Origin: Hibiscus mutabilis
Taxonomy: Eukaryota; Streptophyta; Magnoliopsida; Malvales; Malvaceae
DNA: 64,000 nt
Direction: 5' to 3'
Assembly (NCBI GenBank): GCA_019671005.1
Contig: CM033744.1
Location: 10,718,128 to 10,782,127, forward strand
The stretch's first letter is position 1. The number at the start of each line of letters is the position of its first letter. The notes under the pieces were generated by a model, which did no database searches, was not told where the DNA came from, and was given only the letters and a program-made list of their open reading frames with translations. Of the stretch, positions 10,431-21,983 are shown in pieces. Both the position numbers and the translations under genes were made by a program.

Positions 10431-13400
10431 CCCAGTGGGTCAGTTAATGACTGTGGATAAGGTGTTCATACGTTTTCCTCTTGAGGTTCAGGGGGAAGTC
10501 TTTCTTGTCGACCTTATAAAACTTCTGTTGGAGGAGTTTGATCTGATTCTGGGTATGGACTGGTTATCTCAACATCGGGTTAGCCTGGATTGTGAGACAA
10601 AGAGGACCACCTTGAAGACATCTAATAGACGATCAGTGGTATTAGTTGGCGGGCGTTGTGGTTACCTGTCCAATGTGGTATCTGTTCTGACTGTCGACAA
10701 ATTGATCCGAAAAGGGTATAAGACTTACATTGCTTGCTTTCTGAATACGAAGGGTTCCCTATCCAAAATTGAGGAAATTAGTACAGTTAACGAGTTTCCT
10801 GATGTCTTTCCTGAGGAGCTGTCTGGGTTACCTCCGGATAGAGATGTTGAGTTCGAGATCGAGACTTATCCAGGGTCTGCATATGTATTCATGGCTCCTT
10901 ATTGTATTGCACCTAAGGAGCTTAAGAAGTTAAAAGTTTAGTTGCAAGAGTTTCTTGATTGAGGTTTCATTCGACCTAGCTCTTTACCTTAGAGAGCTCA
11001 AATTCTCTTTGTTAAGAAGAAAGATGGTTTACTTCGGTTATGTATTGATTATCGGAAGTTGAACAAGTTGACAGTGAAGAATAAATATACATTACCCCAG
11101 ATTGACGACTTGTTTGATCAATATCGGGGAGCCACAGTTTGCACGAAAATTAATCTTCGATCTGGGTACTATGAGTTGAAGATAAAAGGTTCTAATAATC
11201 CTAAGATTGCCATTCGTACCAGGTAAGGACATTACGAGTTTCTAGTGATACCTTTTGGTCTAACCAATGCATCGGTTGCTTTCATGGATATGATGAATCG
11301 TATGTTTTGGCCTTATATAGATCAGTTTGTGGTGGTTTTCATCGATGATATCTTGGTATATTCTTGGACAGAGGCAGATCATGATGGGTATCTGAGGATA
11401 GTCTTACAGACCTTGAGAGAGCATCTTTTGTACGCTAAGTTGAGCAAATGTGAATTTTGGCTCAAAGAAGTGACATTTCTGGGGCATGTTGTATTTGTTG
11501 GAGGTATACAGGTTGATCAAAGTAAGATTGAGGCTATCACCAGTTGGAAGCAACCTAAGAATGTCTTAGAGATTCGTAGTTTATTGGGTTTAGTTGGGTA
11601 CTATCGACGCTTTGTCGAGGGTTTCTCCATTATTGCTGCCCATTTGACTAAGCTTTGAGGAAGAATGTTCCTTTTGTTTGGACTGACGTTCAGTAGGAGA
11701 GCTTTGAGAAACTGAAGACAGCATTGACTCGAGCTCCGGTATTAACACAACCTGAACCTAGAAAGGATTTCTCAGTCTATAGTGATGCTTCACACTCTGG
11801 TCTTGGTTGTGTTCTGATGCAGGATGGGAAAGTGGTTGCTCATGCATCACGTCAGTTGAGGGCGCATGAGTGTAATTACCCAACCCATAACCTTGAGTTA
11901 GCTGTTGTGGTCTTTGCTTTGAAGATTTGGAGGAACTATCTCTATAGGGAGAAGTGCTATATCTATACGGATCACAAGAGCTTGAACTACCTCTTTACCC
12001 AAAATGAGTTAAATATGAGGCAACGTCGTTGGCTTGAGCTTCTTAAGGATTACGATTGTGAGATTGAGTATCACTCGGGAAAAGCCAACGTTGTTGCCTA
12101 TGCTTTGAGCTGCAAGGCTATTTAAGACCTGAGATCTCTGTTTGCCAGGATGAGTATCTATGAGGATGGTAGTTTACTGGCTGAGTTACAGGTTAATTGA
12201 CCTTGGCCGAGGAGATTAAGTCCAAACAGCTTCTGGATAGTTCCTTACTTCCTGTCATACAGCAGGTCGACCAGGGATCTACATCTATTTATGCTTTTGA
12301 TCAGAATGGGGTTTTGTGCTTCAAGGGTCATTATTGTATGCCTGACGATGCCAAATTGAAGTGAGTTATTCTCAGTGAGGCTCATAACAGCCCTTATTCT
12401 ATGTATTCCGGAGGAGACAAGATGTACCAAAACTTGAAACAGAGGTATTATTGGGTGGGCATGAAGAAGGATATTTTTGATTTTGTGTCGAGATGTCTGA
12501 CTTGCCAGCAGGTTAAAGCAGAACATCAGCATCCTTCTGGTCTCTGGCAGCCTATTAGGATTCTTGAGTGGAAATGGGAGCGGATCACGATGGACTTTGT
12601 TATCGGATTACCTCTAACTCCTTCTAAAATAGATTTTGTCTGGGTAATTGTCGATCGACTCACCAAGTCTGCTCATTTCATTCTTGTTCCTGTAATTATT
12701 CTATGGATAAGTTGGCTAGGTTGTATATCTCTGAGATTGTCAGACTGCACGGTGTGCCTTTGTCAATCATCTCTGATCGAGATCCAAGGTTCACCTCCCG
12801 ATTTTGGCAAGCTTTACAAGAAGCCTTGGGTATACGTCTGAATTTTAGTACATCTTTTCATCTGCAGACAGATGGTCAATCAGAGAGGGTGATTCAGATT
12901 TTAGAAGAAATGTTACGGGGATGCAAGATCGATTTTTGTGGTAGTTGGGAAGATTTCTTAACCTTAGCCGAGTTTGCTTATAATAGCAGCTACCAAGCTA
13001 GTATTCGTATGGCACCGTACGGGGCTCTGTATGGTTGTAAGTGCCGTACTCCTATCTACTGGACTAAGTTATATGATAGGAAGACTTTAGGTCCAGAGTT
13101 GGTGTAGGAGACAGAAGAGACTGTCAGATTGATCTCTGATCGTCTGAGGGAGGCCTTTGATCGACAAAAATCTTATGCTAATCGCAGGAGGAAAGATATT
13201 GAATTTGAGATTGGTGACCAGGTTTCTCTGAAGGTATCCCCGTGGAAGAAAGTTCTGAGATTTGGGCGTAAAAGTAAATTAAGTTCGAGATTCATTGGGC
13301 AGTATCGTATTGTGAAAAGAGTTGGACCAGTTGCCTATCAGCTTGAGTTACCTCCTCAGCTTTGCCGTATTCATGATGTATTTCACGTATCTATGATGAG

Positions 13401-13511
13401 ACGATACCATCTAAACCCTAGTAACGTCATTCAGTTTCATGATGTGGAGTTGAAGCCAGACTTATTGTATGAGGATGAGCCAGTGTAGATTATAGATTTT
13501 GATGAAAGGGT
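10431..13511 (+). pseudogene. gypsy pol, copy A (RT, RNase H, integrase)
   Basis: RT: RLCIDYRKLNKL near 11035, PFGLTNA near 11250, active site VFIDDILVYS near 11336. RNase H: YSDASHSGLGCVL near 11780 and YTDHKSLNYLF near 11970. Integrase: H2C2 finger near 12390-12510, catalytic core from MDFVIGLP (12590) through IVDRLTKSAHF, ISDRDPRF and a Glu-bearing YGALYG region, then a C-terminal part IHDVFHVSMMRRY (13370-13410). Stops at 10939, 11224, 11656, 12123, 13105 and 13486 and a frameshift near 12700 break it. The sequence ends in LTR at 13513, so the chromodomain-like tail and polypurine tract are missing. Confidence 0.9.
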
Positions 13512-13512
13512 T

Positions 13513-13825
13513 CAGACTTGGCACTTCGGGTTCGACACATTCAGTATTCATATTTTGTTGTAATGTTTCTATCCGCCATATTGTCTTTATTGGGTGACCT
13601 GAGCCTATATTTTGATACAGAATACTTTATTATATTGCCCGTTGTGGCTTATTTTTTAACGTAAGCTTGATATGGTTTAAAGTGATTAGCCTCAATTATA
13701 TATTTATGACTTATATTTGCTACTTAATTTGGATATAAAATCTTAATGTTTACATAAAACGTTTTTAGTATATAATGTGATCTCTGAAATTAAACTTAAC
13801 CCATAGGCGGGTCTAGGAGGTTACA
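13513..13825 (+). repeat. internal partial LTR (3' 313 bp only)
   Basis: Matches the last 315 bp of the 3' LTR (19499-19813): shared CAGACTTGGCAC start, GACACATTCAGTATTC, TTATTGGGTG and GGCGGGTCTAGGAGGTTACA end. The left edge joins directly to pol copy A with a 3-bp CAG overlap at the junction. This is the remnant of a middle LTR of a tandem array. Confidence 0.9.
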
Positions 13826-13831
13826 TTTAGT

Positions 13832-13843
13832 TGGTATCAGAAC
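13832..13843 (+). other. second primer binding site (decayed)
   Basis: TGGTATCAGAAC follows the partial LTR at the same distance as at 8759 and has one change from the tRNA-Met site. It shows that copy B begins like a complete element. Confidence 0.85.
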
Positions 13844-14010
13844 CTTTGGTTTTATAAACCTCAGACTGTAAACGAGTCTAAAAATGTGTTTTAGAAATAT
13901 TTTCTTTAAAAGGGCCATGTCACTAATATTTTTATGTTTAACTATGTACAGTACCCAGTGCCAGGTCTAACTTTAAATTTTACCATTGTGTAGAGACCCA
14001 AGATAATCTG

Positions 14011-15330
14011 ATGAACACCAGACAAGGTTGTAGACCTTCCCGTGGGCGAGGTCGCGCTGCTAGGTTTTCTGACCCAATTGACGATATGGCAAGTGACCCT
14101 CGGGGCCCCGTAGATCTTCCAGGCCCTATGGATCCTCCCGCTCTTAGAGGTCCTACAATTCCATTAGAGCATCCGCCATCCTCTAGTATAGGCTTGGCGA
14201 CTTCGATTAGGGGAGCACCGATGGCTAGTTCTAAGCCAGCAGCGATAGTAACCAATGAGACTCTCAGTAGATAGTTCTTACAATTGATCCAGGGTGTAGC
14301 TAGAATAACTAGCATTGTACCAGAGGTTTCCATTTCTCAGACCCTGATCACTAACGGGGTTACGACTTTTAAAGGCCCTAGTGGTGGAGCCCCGACTAAA
14401 ACAGAAGATTGGCTTCTTGATCTTAAGAAACGTATGGATGAGCTGGGTTTTGAGCCACCCAAGAGATATTTAGGAGTCGTTTCTATGCTCTATGGGAACC
14501 ACGCACTTAGTGGGAATCCATTCTGAGTAATGTCCCCGCTACTCGTCTAACTTGGGATTTCTTCAAAGAACGCTTCTGGAGCAGATTTATAGGGGAGCGT
14601 TATTTGAGATAGATGAGGGAGAAATTTAAGACTCTGACACAAGGGGATATGACTGTATCAGAATATGAGACGGAGTTCTTGGATAAGTTGGGATTTGGAT
14701 CTAGTCTGGTACCCACTGAGAGAGAGAAGTGTCGTAAGTTTGCCATTAGTCTCCAGTACGATATATGTGTGCGAGTTATTGGACATCTTGATGAGAATTT
14801 TGATAAGGTGGTTGAGAGGGCGAAAGATCTGGAGGAGGTAGATTTACTGGCTCTAGGTGATGGCAAAGTAGATCGAGAGAGGTCTAGAAGGCCCTCTATT
14901 CTTGAGTCTTCTTCTCGTCCTGACAAGAGGACTCGTACTTTCGTTTCTCAAAGAAGTAATACTGGATCCAGGCCTGCAGCATCCGCAACTCCTACAGTTA
15001 GTTGAGGTAATTCATCTGGTTTTTCTCCTTTGCATTCTTGTGAGCATTATGGCAAGCGTTATGGGGGTGAGTGTAAGAAGATGATAGGTGTTTGTTTCTG
15101 TTGTGGATCTAGAGAACATTTCATGAAGAGTTGTCTAGTTTCACCCTCTGCACCTCGAGCACCCTCCCAGACCTCTTCTCGTTCACAAGCTTCTATTCAG
15201 ACTCCGGCCAGGGGTCGTAATCAGAGTAAACCATCTAGGTCTTCTACCAAGTTTAATAATAGAGCTCGATCACATCAAAGTGGGGGACTCGTATTATCTG
15301 AGGCTAGGCAGTCAGCTCTTGTGTATGCTA
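14011..15330 (+). pseudogene. gypsy gag, copy B
   Basis: Parallel to copy A: ATG at 14011 (MNTRQGCRPSRGRGR), gag domain at 14380-15005, and a better preserved knuckle near 15085-15135 (CFCCGSREHFMKSC). Stops and frameshifts occur near 14272, 14525, 14610 and 15003. Compared with copy A the LEEVDLLA segment is retained, so the two copies are direct paralogues. Confidence 0.85.
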
Positions 15331-17395
15331 CTAAACGTCGGGATGACAGAGATGAGCCAGATTTTGTTACAGATACATTTACCATTTATTCTGTTCCATA
15401 TTTTGCATTTCTCGATAATGGTTCCACTCATTCCTATATTTCAAAATATGTATCCCGAGACCTTGACATCCCGATTCAAACCACAGAAAGTGTTGTTACA
15501 GTTATGAGCCCAGTGGGTTAGTCAATGACTGTGAATAAGGTGTTCAGACATTGTTCTCTTGAGGTTCAGGGGGAAGTCTTTCTTGTCGACCTTTTGGAAC
15601 TTCCGTTGAAGGATTTTGATCTGATTCTGGGTATAGATTGGTTATTTAAACATCGGGTTAGCCTGGATTGTGAAACAAAGAGGGCCACCTTAAAGACTTA
15701 TGATGAACGATCAGTGGTATTAGTTGGTGAGCGTCGTGGTTACTGTCCAATGTGGTATCTGCTCTGACTACCAAAAAATTGATCTGAAAAGGGAATGAGG
15801 CTTTCATTGCTTACTTTCTGAATACGAAGGGTTCCCTATCCAAAATTAAGGAAATTAGTACAGTTAACGAGTTTCTTGATCGAGGTTTTATTCGACCTAG
15901 ATTTTCACCTTGGGGAGCTCCAGTTATCTTTGTCAAGATGAAAGATGGTTCACTCCGGTTATATATTAATTATCGGGAGTTGAACAAGTTGATAGTGAAG
16001 AATAAATATCTATTACCCCGGATGGACGACTTATTTTTATCAATTTCAGGGAGCCACAGTTTTCTCAAAAATTGATCTTCGATCTGGGTACTATCAGTGG
16101 AAGATAAAAGGTTCTAATGTTGCAAAGACTGACATTCGTACAAGATATGTGCATTATAAGTTTCTAGTGATACTTTTTCGTCTAACCAATGCACCGGCTA
16201 CCTTCATGGATATGATGAATCGTGTGTTTTGGCTTTATATAGATCAGTTTGTGGTCATTTTTATTGATGATATCTTGGTATATTCTCGGACAAAGGCATA
16301 GCATGATGGGCATCTGAGGATAGTCTTACAGACCTTGAGAGAGCATCGTGTGTATGCTAAGTTGAGCAAATGTGAATTTTGGCTCAAAAAAGTAATATTT
16401 CTAGCGCATGTTGTATCTGCTGGAGGTATACAGATTGATCCAAGTAAGAGTGAGGCTATCACCAGTTGGAAGCAACCCAAGAATGTCTCGGAGATTTGAA
16501 GTTTCTTGGGTTTAGCTGGGTACTATCGACGCTTTGTCGAGGTTTTCTCCATTATAGCTGCCCCTTTGACTAAGCTACTGAGGAAAAATGTTCCTTTTGT
16601 TTGGACAGACGCTCAACATGAGAGCTTTGAGAAATTGAAGACATCTTTGACTCGGGCTCCGGTATTAACACAACCTAAACCTAGAAAAGATTTCTCAGTC
16701 TATAGTGATGCTTCGCACTCTGGTCTTGGTTGTGTTCTGATACAGGATGGGAAAGTGGTTGCTTATGCATCACGTCAGTTGAGGGCGCATGAGTGTAATT
16801 ACCCAACCCTTGACCTTGAGTTACCTGATGTGGTCTTTGCTTTGAAGATTTGGAGGCGCTATCTCTATGGGGAGAAGTGTTATATCTATATGGATCACAA
16901 GAGCTTGAAGTACCACCTTACCCAAAAGGAGTTAAATCTGAGGCAACATCCTTGGCTTGAGCTTCTTAAGGATTATGATTGTGAGATTGAGTATCACCAG
17001 AAAAAACCAACGTTGTTGCCGATGCTTTGAGCCGCAAGGCTATTTTAGACTTGAGATCTCTATTTGCTAGGATGAGTATCTATAAGGATGGCAGTTTACT
17101 AGCTGAGTTACAGGTTAAGCCAACCTTGGTCGAGGAGATTGAGGCTAAACAGCTTCTAGACAGTTTCTTACTTTCTTTCATACAGCAGGTCGAGTAGGGA
17201 TCTACGTCTATTTATGCTTTTTATCATGATGGGGTTTTGTGCTTCAAGGGTCGTTATTGTGTACCGAACGATGCCGAATTGAAGTGATCTATTCTCAGTA
17301 AGGCTTATAACAGCCCTTATTCTATGTATCCCGGAGGAGACAAGATATACCAAAACTTGTTCAGCCTAGGTAAATTTTGAGGACGAAATTTCTTT
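15331..17395 (+). pseudogene. gypsy pol, copy B (protease, partial RT, RNase H; integrase deleted)
   Basis: Protease near 15390-15480 with FLDNGSTHSYIS (the catalytic Asp is present; the usual DSG/DTG is DNG). RT has a deletion at about 15870: a GAGTTTCYTGAT repeat is single here but flanks about 155 bp in copy A. RT then continues to VIFIDDILVYS near 16255. RNase H lies at 16690-17030 (YSDASHSGLGCVL, YMDHKSLKY). The H2C2 region starts near 17290 but breaks at 17357, where sequence jumps to the element's 3' tail. The whole integrase core is absent. Confidence 0.88.
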
Positions 17396-17407
17396 TAGGG
17401 GGAGAGT
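17393..17407 (+). other. polypurine tract of gypsy composite
   Basis: A purine run (TAGGGGGAGAGT) sits directly before the TGTAAC start of the 3' LTR, the standard plus-strand priming position. Confidence 0.85.
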
Positions 17408-19813
17408 TGTAACACCTGCTAAAAATGAATGAGAAATAAATAAATAAATAAAATTGGGGAATTGCAGCCAAGGGGGTTTAAACCCATGACCTTGGCTGCA
17501 CAAGCATGAAGGTTAACCAATTGAGCCAAGGCTCATTTGTGTTATAGATTTTCGAAATAAAATGATAAGCGTATTTTGGGTGTAGTAGCCCGTAAATAAT
17601 AAAACCTGATTTAACCTTTTCATCTTCTATTTTCTTTCTTATTCGAACCAAAGGTTCTAGAAATTTACCCAAATTATCTCTTACCTAATCCTTTTGGCTG
17701 CCGTCAGATCTGTCTCACCCCTCCGTTGTGGTCATCACTGGCGTGATCGCGGCCTCACCCTGATTTTGGTCCTAGCTGCACTCGCGGTGTTTCCCTGTCG
17801 TTCGTCGGGGAAGTTCGTTTGGAACTTTGATGAGAACCAAACTTCTTTCCCCTCTGATTTTTCATTTTTTGGCCACCCACGTCGGCCGTTCGAGAAGCAG
17901 TCACCAGTTTTGAGCTCTCAGTGTTGAGGCGAGCAAAACCAGTCAACCGACCGTCCGGTCGACACTGTTAAGGGCTTCATTGAAGCTTCGTCTTTTCTAG
18001 TGAACTATGACCTTTTAGCTAATTTTTCGGTGAGATGCTAGTCTAAATGAGTTGTTTAATATGTTAGTGAAATCGTGGACTGATGGACTATCGATTTTTG
18101 GTAGAATCGAGCAATTTGGCGTCTTCGGTGACCTTTCCGACGACCAAAATTTTTAGGGTAAATGGACCGGTTCAAGTTTTGGCCCAAAAGCCTAAACCGT
18201 CTAGTTCGGTCTGAGCCCCATTGTCCAAGCCCGTAAGGCCCAAACATTTTAAACCCGGCTCGACCGAACTGACCCACACCATTTCAAGCTAACATGTTTT
18301 ACCTGACTGAGTCAACTCATCCGAGTTAACCCATCTAAGTTTACTCATTCGATTCAACTCAGTTAACTATAACCGTTGACTTTGACTGTTGACTTTGATC
18401 GTTGACTTTGACTGATGACGTTATGCTGACGCAAGCATTTACTTTGACCAAAAAGTTAAATTTTTCCTAAAACCCTTATTTTATATTTCTCGACGTCTTG
18501 AGTCCGTTTCTGAAGCCCAATTTACGAAATTCTAACTCGAATGCCTCCAAATCTGACTTCAAACCAGAACATGCATAATTTTTAAGTTGTTATTCTAAAG
18601 TATTGTTATTGAATAAAGGACTAATATGAATTCTTGTACTTTTAAAGGTACCCGAAACTCTCCCGAACGTTCATCTGCTCAGCCTGGCCCTTCCCGATTC
18701 GCTCACCAGCACGCACCCATAGTTACTAGTATGACATTAGAAACCCAATAAAATTATTAAGATATAATTTATTCTTTTGTTGTAACCTTGTTTTATTATG
18801 ATCTAGGATTTAGCACCGCTGCGGAGCGTAATGAGGCAGGTGCCTTGTAGGCCTTTCTGACCAGCTTTTTGAGGTGTGTTCCTTGTGTGCTAAATTACTA
18901 TTTTAAATATAATTTTCAAAACGATCATGTGCACATGAGTATTTTCTCTGATTGAATGTATATTATCTTATCTGCTGTGAAAGTATACCCATATGTTTGA
19001 CTTGTAAGCATGATCTCTGGTTACCGTTTTCTGCTATAAGACATGTCTGCCACATGATTTCTGATAATGATATCTGCTGTATGAACACCGTTATATTTTT
19101 GGGTATATTATTTGGGGATATGTTATAAAGTCTTTGCAGGTTCAGCCCTGATCCATCTGGGAATTACTTATGGACCCGAGGTCGCCCTTTGGGTCAGTTT
19201 CGACACTTTGGCTTGGGTAATTTCTTATGGACCTAAGGCAGCCCCTTAGGTTGCCTCCTACGCCCATTGAGCCTAGGGTAAGTCCTTATGGATGCATTTT
19301 TTGGGAACTGCATATTGGAGTAAGGTTGAAGGGTAGCTAGGTAAATGAACCCTTGGCTGCTCTTGGAACATGTTTATTGAAATGATTATTTTCCTAGCTG
19401 GTCTATTTTTTATGTTGTATATGTACTTATTGGAACATTGAGCTCCCTAGCTCATAACCTAAATATCTTCCCTTTCAGATACTTTTGGATAGGCATCCCA
19501 GACTTGGCACTTTGGGGATCGACACATTCAGTATTCGTATTTTGTTGTAATGTTTCTATCCGCCATATTATCTTTATTGGGTGCAATGAGCCTATATTTT
19601 GATACGGAATACTTTATTATATTACCCGCTGTGGCTTATTTTGTAACTTAAGCTTTATATGGTTTAAAGTGATTAGCCTCATTTGTACATTTATGACTTA
19701 TATTTGCTACTTAATTTGGGTATGAAATCTTTAATGTTTACATAAAAAGTTTTTAGTATAGAATGTGATCTCTAGAATTAGACTTAATGCATAGGCGGGT
19801 CTAGGAGGTTACA
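17408..19813 (+). repeat. gypsy composite, 3' LTR
   Basis: 2406 bp, TGTAACACCTGC to AGGAGGTTACA, aligned by eye with 6343-8752 along its length. It contains the antisense tRNA-like module at 17465-17533 and the TTGAC cluster near 18270-18450. One extra stretch near 18998-19035 is absent from the 5' LTR. Confidence 0.92.
17465..17533 (-). repeat. antisense tRNA-like module in 3' LTR
   Basis: Same module as at 6397-6465 in the same place and orientation. The B box here is GGTTTAAACCC, so it has drifted since insertion. Confidence 0.6.
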
Positions 19814-19985
19814 CGACATGTCATGGTCACTAGACGTTGGCTACGTTCAAGTGTACCAGCATTGTGCTCCAAAGGATTGTCAAAAGCAACCAAATTTCGA
19901 GCACGCCATATATTCCATAACAGCGATCCAAGTAAAAGATCCTAGCCATTATTTAAACACCATTGGCTTTGAATCTTGTTTACGT
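19814..19985 (-). pseudogene. LINE ORF2 fragment upstream of RNase H (5' part of split LINE)
   Basis: On the minus strand LLWNIWRARNLVAFDNPLEH can be read, the W-x-IW-x-ARN segment that precedes RNase H in plant LINEs. It runs into the gypsy target site and continues in sense at 6342 and below. The rest, 19986-20297, holds AT-rich sequence in which I see no gene. Confidence 0.7.
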
Positions 19986-20302
19986 TCCCTAATGTCTATG
20001 GTTCAACCATTGGTCTGTTATCTCCCCTTATTTATACATCATGGTCTAGTTCAGTAGCTCATCTCTGTTACTACTCTATCAAGATTTAGTTACAGTCATG
20101 GAGTTAGTGCAGCACCGTTTAAAGTTGATCCATTCAGTCGTCTTTCATTTCTATTTTACCCACCATTCTCTTTACTCGTTGTGATGCATAAATTCCTTTT
20201 TTCTGGTTTAATACGTTATTCCTTTATATATATATATGTTCTTCTGGGTGTTTTTTTTATTGAAAATCCAATTTCTTTTGTCTTTGTTTATGTTATTAGA
20301 TG

Positions 20303-21501
20303 TGTTGGTGGCGATCGGTGGTGGTTCACCCATTCTGATATAGGCAGAGAGCCACTGAGGATAAAGAGAGAGATTGAGTGGAGGTCTTAAGTGGTTGATG
20401 TTGGTTGTCCCGAGGCCAGGGGTATTTATAAGTGAGAAGCACTATTTGATGGGACCGAACTAGGCCTAGTGACAACTATTGATGGGTTGTTAAGATGAGG
20501 CTTGATCTTCAGTCAGCAGACTTTTTAGTCTAGCTTTTGGTTTTCAGATAATAGGCTCAGCTGGCTGGTCAGATGTTTTCGATGGCTGTCATGTCGATGG
20601 TAGAGTAGTTCTGAGGAGGAAGACTCCGTATCCGATTACAAGGCTTTGCTTGTTGAGGCGTAGTGTGGAGGCCATGTGCTCCGAAGATGGATGTACCTTT
20701 TCAGATGCTACTGATTTCGAAGGCCTGAGCGGGGGTATAACACTTGCCTCCTTAGTCGAGTGAGTGATATAAAGTGGTACGAGTGGAGACTTGGGATAGG
20801 GGTTGTCTTATAACCGTTACGTTGGTGGTATATTTTTATGGAAGATGTTTTCCAAGAATATAGGCCATCATTGGCGTGAATGTAGGCCGTTGGAGAACTT
20901 TGTATTCATGGCGTTACTTGAGTAGTCGAGGGAGAAAGCATTGATTGTGGGCTTTTGAATTAGCATTCTGGGTCACCGCGTCAATTTTTAATGGTAGGAA
21001 CATCGAGCACCAGACAAAGAGGTGGAGACGGTGATAAAGATAGGTAGGAACGCGATGGCTGGTGGCGATCGGTGGTGGTTCACCCATTTTGATGTGGGCA
21101 GAGGGCCACTGAGGATAAAGAGAGATAGAGCGGAGGTCTTGAGTATGTGATGTTGGTTGTCTCATTTCACTCTGATCATGGGGTATTTATAGGTGAGAGA
21201 CATTATTTGATGAGACCGAGCCAGTCCTAGTGATGACTATTGATGGTCGTCAGGATAAGGCTTGGTCTTCAGCTAGTAGGCTTTTCAGTCTAGCCTTCGA
21301 TTGCCAGATAATAGACTTAACTGGCTGGTCAGATGGACTCGATGACTTTCATGTCGATAGTAGATTAGTCCTAAGGAGAAAGACTCTGGACCGAATCACA
21401 AGACTTTGCTTGCTGAGGCGTAGTGAGGAAGCCATGTGTTTCGAAGATGGATGTACTTTTCGGAGGCTACTGATTTCGGAGGCCTGAGCAGGTGTATAAT
21501 A
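20303..21501 (-). mobile_element. TRIM-like miniature LTR retrotransposon
   Basis: Two direct repeats of about 440 bp (20303-20742 and 21056-21501) flank 313 bp of non-coding DNA. The first repeat has TGTTGG...ATAACA termini. Both outer flanks are AGATG (20298-20302 and 21502-21506), a perfect 5-bp duplication. On the minus strand each repeat carries a TATAAATACC box, and a purine-rich AAGGAGGCAAG precedes the TGTTAT end, which favours minus orientation. No clear primer site or protein was found. Strand is less certain than the element. Confidence 0.8.
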
Positions 21502-21724
21502 AGATGCAAGATTTATGATTAATATATAGAAGTAAAATAGCTTAAATTTCCATGAAAGTTTTATTACCGAGTTCATTAGCAAGCTGAAATTAACCAACAA
21601 TGTTATCTCTGATGTCGATCCGTATACCCTCAACTAACAGGGAAGAAAACAGAGAAAGGTTGCACCATCAACTCTAGCTATAATCCAATTCTTAATTCAA
21701 TTATTACATATAGAATAGATATTG

Positions 21725-21824
21725 TTGTAATTCATATCATAGATTGAAAGTTGGCTCGGTGGTAAGGCCATCTTACACTCTCCAGCTATACACGGCTTTG
21801 TATCCCGTCCAAGCCAAACCACTT
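21725..21824 (+). repeat. tRNA-derived SINE head, interrupted by a LINE
   Basis: TGGCTCGGTGG (21752-21762) is A-box-like and GGCTTTGTATCCCG is a decayed B box. The 5' flank (TTGTAATTCATATCATAGATT) matches the flank of the minus-strand copy at 5305-5345. The end CAAGCCAAACCACTT recurs at 26331, after the inserted LINE. Confidence 0.6.
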
Positions 21825-21983
21825 TTTTTAAAGGAAGATTTTTTATTTATTACTATTAAAACACAAGATACGAGCCTCATTAAAAACCTCCATAATCCTA
21901 GTTGGAGGAAAAAGAGTGCACCGTATCCGTGATAATGTCCTTACATCTCGAAATACAAAACCTTAATCAAAAGTATAACCACA

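Larger units (their letters stand above)
6343..19813 (+). mobile_element. three-LTR composite Ty3/gypsy retrotransposon
   Basis: The layout is: LTR (6343-8752), primer site, gag-pol copy A (8949-13511), a partial LTR (13513-13825), a second primer site, gag-pol copy B (14011-17395), polypurine tract, LTR (17408-19813). Flanks are TGACA (6338-6342) and CGACA (19814-19818), a 5-bp duplication with one transition. The two outer LTRs are clearly the same family, and the two internal copies are paralogous over most of their length. Copy A lost its 3' end and copy B lost most of integrase, so neither is complete. Gag and pol motifs suggest a Tekay/Del-like chromovirus lineage; this is an inference. 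Confidence 0.9.

Noticed and set aside
20914..21165. 83-codon minus-strand protein
   Set aside because: It crosses the internal region and repeat border of the TRIM-like element and has no recognisable domain.
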